From Corynebacterium gallinarum (GTDB taxonomy: Bacteria > Actinomycetota > Actinomycetes > Mycobacteriales > Mycobacteriaceae), in contig NZ_JACSPR010000008.1 in assembly GCF_014837045.1 (NCBI RefSeq), forward strand, positions 62,001 through 126,000: a stretch of DNA of 64,000 nt, written 5' to 3'. The notes beneath the pieces are model-generated. The model saw nothing but the letters and a program-made list of their open reading frames with translations, had not been told where the DNA came from and searched no databases. Every line of letters starts with the position of its first letter. Within the stretch, counting starts at the first letter, position 1. This document shows, piece after piece, positions 61,135-64,000 of this stretch. Position numbers and translations under genes: made by a program.

Positions 61135-61886
61135 ACCTCATCAGCAATATCAACCCCGTCACCCGCATCCTGGCAGTGATCGCACTGACCACCCCGCTGC
61201 TGATCAGTGTGGATGTGGTCTCCGCGGCGATCGCCCTGGCCGCCACCATCTTGTTGTCCCCACTGGTGGGGGTCAGCTGGCGGCAGCTGCTGAAACGTGG
61301 CTGGCCCCTGCTGGTCATCGCGCCGATAGCGTCGGTGTCCATGGCCCTCTACGGCCGGCCCGAGGGTGAGGTGTACTTCAGTTTCCTCCTGGCGCAGGTT
61401 ACGGACAACTCATTGTCGCTGGCACTGGCCATCGGGGTGCGTGTGCTGGCGGTCGGATTGCCGGTGGTGGTGCTCATCTCCCGGGTGGACCCCACGGACC
61501 TGGGGGATGGCCTCGCACAGGTGGCACGACTGCCGGAGCGGTTCGTCATCGGCGCGGTCGCCGGGGGACGCCTGGTGTCACTGTTCCGCGATGACTGGTC
61601 CTCCATGTCACGGTCCCGCCGCGCCCGGGGCATCGCCGACCAGGGCCGGATCCGCCACTTTGTCACCATGGCCTTCGGGCTGCTGGTGCTCTCCCTGCGT
61701 CGCGGCGCCAAACTGGCCACCGCGATGGAGGCCCGCGGGTTCGGCCGCCGTCCCGACCGCACCTGGGCGCGCGCGTCCACCGTGGGGCTTGTCGACGCCG
61801 CCGTGATCCTCGTCTGCCTGCTCATCTCCGTCACCGCGGTCACCGTGTCCATCCAGACCGGTTACTTCAGGTTCCTGGGGACATGA
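61131..61886 (+). CDS. ykoC: YkoC, transmembrane T-component of the ECF transporter
   Basis: A 251-residue membrane protein with five to six hydrophobic segments and the two CbiQ-type cytoplasmic motifs (SRSRRARG and AMEARGFGRR) that couple to the ATPase. GTG start overlapping the ykoD stop (GTGA). Confidence 0.9.
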   Translation: MNLISNINPVTRILAVIALTTPLLISVDVVSAAIALAATILLSPLVGVSWRQLLKRGWPLLVIAPIASVSMALYGRPEGEVYFSFLLAQVTDNSLSLALAIGVRVLAVGLPVVVLISRVDPTDLGDGLAQVARLPERFVIGAVAGGRLVSLFRDDWSSMSRSRRARGIADQGRIRHFVTMAFGLLVLSLRRGAKLATAMEARGFGRRPDRTWARASTVGLVDAAVILVCLLISVTAVTVSIQTGYFRFLGT

Positions 61887-62359
61887 TCATCATCCTCATC
61901 GACGGACAGTCTGGTTCCGGCAAGACCACCCTGGCCAGACAACTGGCTACCGAGACAGGTTTCCAGCTGGTCCATCTGGAGGATTTCTACCCCGGCTGGT
62001 CGGGGCTCGCCGAGGCCAGCCGCATGGTGGTCACCGATGTACTGCACCCCACCCGACCCGGTTTCTGGCGATGGGACTGGGACCGGGACCGTCGGGGTGA
62101 GTGGGTGGACATCCGTCCGCGCGCGAGTCTGATCATCGAGGGATGTGGGGCGGTGACGGAGGCGTCGATAAGCACCGCTGCAACGTTGGGGACCGTGATC
62201 ACCGTGCGGATGACCGGCCCGGAGGACACCCGCCGACAGCGCGCACTGGCGCGCGATCCGGGCTACGCACCCTGGTGGGAGATGTGGGCCGCCCAGGAGT
62301 GCGAACACTTCGCCGGACCCGGGGATGTGCCCGTTGACCACGTGTTAGGGTGGTCGTGA
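61883..62359 (+). CDS. P-loop NTPase (uridine-kinase-like) coupled to ykoC
   Basis: A 158-residue protein: Walker A LIDGQSGSGKTTLARQLA at the N-terminus, the Asp-containing LVHLEDFYPGW, a DWDRDRRGEW segment and LIIEGCGAV. Resembles small uridine/pantothenate kinase-like ATPases common in actinobacteria. Its ATGA overlap with ykoC means it is co-translated with the thiamine transporter, so a role in salvaging a thiamine precursor is possible but unproven. Confidence 0.75.
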   Translation: MIIILIDGQSGSGKTTLARQLATETGFQLVHLEDFYPGWSGLAEASRMVVTDVLHPTRPGFWRWDWDRDRRGEWVDIRPRASLIIEGCGAVTEASISTAATLGTVITVRMTGPEDTRRQRALARDPGYAPWWEMWAAQECEHFAGPGDVPVDHVLGWS

Positions 62360-62430
62360 TCGCGGGACGACCCGCGCATCAAGTACCGGATGGGGACGGC
62401 CCCGCCTGATCTTTCAACGAGGTTGAACAC

Positions 62431-63498
62431 ATGCCGTCCACACGTCTGGATGTCACTGATATCGCGCGCATCATCGTCGGCTGGGCGGCCGTTGCGCTCT
62501 TTCTTCTCACGGCCCTGCCCGGCCCGCCTCTGCTCCTGCTCACCGTCATCATCGCGGTGATCCTGTTCAGTTCCTTCGGGGTGGTGAAACAGGCGGAACG
62601 GCTGGCGGTCATCCTCGGTGACCCCTACGGCTCACTGGTGCTGACCCTGTCCATCGTCACCATCGAGGTCATCCTCATCGTCGCGGTGATGCTGGGGCCG
62701 GGGGAATCCACCACCATCGCCCGCGACTCGGTCATGTCGGTGTCCATGATCATCATGGCCCTGGTGGTGGGGGTGTCCTTCCTCGTCGGTGGAGTGCGCC
62801 ACGGGTCGCTCGCCCACAACGGAACCGGGGCCCAGACCTACCTGGTGATGATCCTCATGCTGTCGGTGCTGGCCTTCGCCGTGCCCGCGGTGCTCGGTGT
62901 GGCAGGGCAGTATCAGCCCGCGCACGCGGTGCCCGTTGCGGTGGCCACCATTGCGCTCTACGGGTTCTTCCTGAAGCAACAGACCGGTGCCCGGGCCGGG
63001 GATTTCCAGGATTCCGTCGCGGCACCACCCACCGGACCGGCCTTCCGCGGTGAGGTGCTCTTCCGTGCCGTGGTGCTGGTGGTGACCGTCCTGCCGATCG
63101 TCTGGCTCTCCCATGACATGGCCGGACTGATGGACACCGTCCTCGCCGACCTCGGAGCCCCCGCCGCGTTGGCGGGCCTGGTGATCGCCATGATCGTGTT
63201 CACCCCGGAGACCCTGACCACCGTGCGGGCGGCCTGGGGGGCGGAAACCCAGCGGGTGATCAACCTCGCCCACGGTGCCCTGGTGTCCACCCTCGGTCTG
63301 ACCATCCCGTCCGTGCTGATCATCGGGGCTGTCACCGGGCAGGTGGTCGTCCTCGCCGAGAACCCCGTCAACCTGCTGGTCCTCGGGACCACCATCGCCT
63401 CGACGGGCATCATCTTCACCGCCCGCCGGATCACCGCCATCCACGGTGCGGTGCTGCTGATGGTCTTCGGCGTGTACCTGCTGGCGCTGCTGGGTTAG
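62431..63498 (+). CDS. chaA: Ca2+(Na+)/H+ antiporter, ChaA type
   Basis: A 355-residue CaCA-superfamily antiporter with about 11 hydrophobic segments and the two alpha-repeat regions, TIEVILIVAVMLGPGES...GVRHG and VFTPETLTTVRAAWGAETQRVINLAHGALVSTLGLTIPSV. E. coli ChaA exports Ca2+, Na+ and K+ at alkaline pH. The start is ATG 62431 (AACGAGG upstream). Not obviously linked to ykoEDC, 71 bp away. Confidence 0.88.
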   Translation: MPSTRLDVTDIARIIVGWAAVALFLLTALPGPPLLLLTVIIAVILFSSFGVVKQAERLAVILGDPYGSLVLTLSIVTIEVILIVAVMLGPGESTTIARDSVMSVSMIIMALVVGVSFLVGGVRHGSLAHNGTGAQTYLVMILMLSVLAFAVPAVLGVAGQYQPAHAVPVAVATIALYGFFLKQQTGARAGDFQDSVAAPPTGPAFRGEVLFRAVVLVVTVLPIVWLSHDMAGLMDTVLADLGAPAALAGLVIAMIVFTPETLTTVRAAWGAETQRVINLAHGALVSTLGLTIPSVLIIGAVTGQVVVLAENPVNLLVLGTTIASTGIIFTARRITAIHGAVLLMVFGVYLLALLG

Positions 63499-63533
63499 GA
63501 GGCCGGGTCAGGAGGCTTTTCTGCGGTCCGGGG

Positions 63534-63546
63534 TAGCCTGGGGCGC
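63534..63546 (+). promoter_or_regulatory. -10 box for leaderless PIG-L gene
   Basis: TAGCCT (63534-63539), 7 nt, then ATG 63547. Confidence 0.5.
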
Positions 63547-64000
63547 ATGACTACACCGACTACTCCAACTGCAGAACCAGTACAGAACCTTGACTGGAGC
63601 TCCTGGCAACGGGTGCTCGTCGTCGTGGCCCACCCGGACGACCCGGAATACGGACTATCCGCGGCGGTACACACCTGGACCACCGCCGGGGTGGAAGTCT
63701 CCTACCTGCTGCTCACCCACGGTGAGGCCGGGATCCAGGGCATGGACCCGGCGGAGGTCGGACCCCTGCGGGCCGAGGAGCAGCGTCGTGCCTGCGAGTG
63801 CGTGGGTGTGAGCGACCTGGTCATCCTCGACCACCCCGATTCCATGCTGGTCTACAACCTCGAACTGCGCCGGGACATCGCCCGGGAGATACGCCGGCGT
63901 CGTCCCGACGTGGTCATTCTCACCAACTTCGATGTGGAGGCCTACGGCGGACTCAACCAGGCCGATCACCGGGTGGCGGGTCTGGCCACCATCGACGCCA
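63547..64000 (+). CDS. PIG-L family deacetylase, 5' part only
   Basis: The frame is open from ATG 63547 to the window end (151 codons). It contains the zinc motif VVAHPDDPEYG and, at the end, the NQADHRVAG third ligand region of LmbE/PIG-L deacetylases, such as MshB (mycothiol) or N-acetylglucosaminyl-type de-N-acetylases. Which one cannot be decided from this part. Confidence 0.85.
   Translation, partial: MTTPTTPTAEPVQNLDWSSWQRVLVVVAHPDDPEYGLSAAVHTWTTAGVEVSYLLLTHGEAGIQGMDPAEVGPLRAEEQRRACECVGVSDLVILDHPDSMLVYNLELRRDIAREIRRRRPDVVILTNFDVEAYGGLNQADHRVAGLATIDA

Noticed and set aside
8226..62173. GCTTRTCGACG as a KOPS/FtsK-type polar sequence
   Set aside because: Copies are split 10:8 between strands, whereas such guides are strongly biased.
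1..64000. tRNA, rRNA, insertion sequence or prophage
   Set aside because: No cloverleaf or rRNA stretch, transposase, integrase or terminal inverted repeat was found by eye.

Overview
The window is high-GC actinobacterial DNA that reads as Corynebacterium, closest in feel to C. efficiens / C. glutamicum. The main pointers are an ndnR-nadA-nadC-nadS operon, an mctB-mctC pair, a TPP-riboswitch ykoEDC operon, pobA, and many leaderless genes with a TAnnnT -10 box about 7 nt before the start codon. The species call is inference; no rRNA or tRNA gene is visible.

Layout. 1-9.8 kb: tail of an unknown gene, a HAD/GH65 disaccharide phosphorylase fusion, a 2H phosphoesterase, the monocarboxylate transporter operon mctBC, a SulP permease and two small genes. 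9.7-28.2 kb: mostly housekeeping or accessory enzymes (amine-oxidase-like flavoprotein, EEP hydrolase, Old Yellow Enzyme, tocopherol-cyclase-like protein, ABC-F ATPase, secreted DUF4185 protein, macrolide-phosphotransferase-like kinase, a MoxR/ChlI-type AAA+ ATPase with its VWA partner, a phosphatase/kinase-like pair, GNAT, PEP-mutase-like enzyme, methyltransferase, two SDRs, YjdM). 28.2-32.3 kb: NAD biosynthesis operon under NdnR, with two palindromic operator candidates. 32.3-40.0 kb: DUF488, YdcZ-type exporter, MBL, VOC, a lipoate-ligase relative with permuted domain order, a ThDP oxidase/dehydrogenase, Zn-alcohol dehydrogenase, a CinA domain and a tiny acidic protein.

40.3-59 kb is the catabolic part. 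A class I P450 system (reductase, [3Fe-4S] ferredoxin, LysR regulator, CYP199-like P450) is followed by a Thr-rich surface protein. Then comes a cluster of CocE hydrolase, MBL hydrolase, MFS transporter, alpha/beta esterase, FAD monooxygenase, two phosphotriesterase-family proteins (one stripped of most metal ligands) and a GntR regulator. The CocE/MBL divergent promoter and the gntR promoter carry the same perfect 12-bp palindrome, and the operon starting with the degenerate phosphotriesterase has a related site. This suggests one GntR-controlled regulon for an unidentified ester or lactone-like aromatic substrate. pobA and an AAHS-type transporter lie next to it, so 4-methoxybenzoate -> 4-hydroxybenzoate -> protocatechuate is a plausible but unproven route. 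59-64 kb: TPP riboswitch, ykoEDC with a coupled P-loop gene, a ChaA-type antiporter, and a PIG-L deacetylase cut by the window end.

The least explained signal is an 11-mer, GCTTRTCGACG, found 18 times in both orientations, in several reading frames and between genes, where chance predicts far fewer than one.
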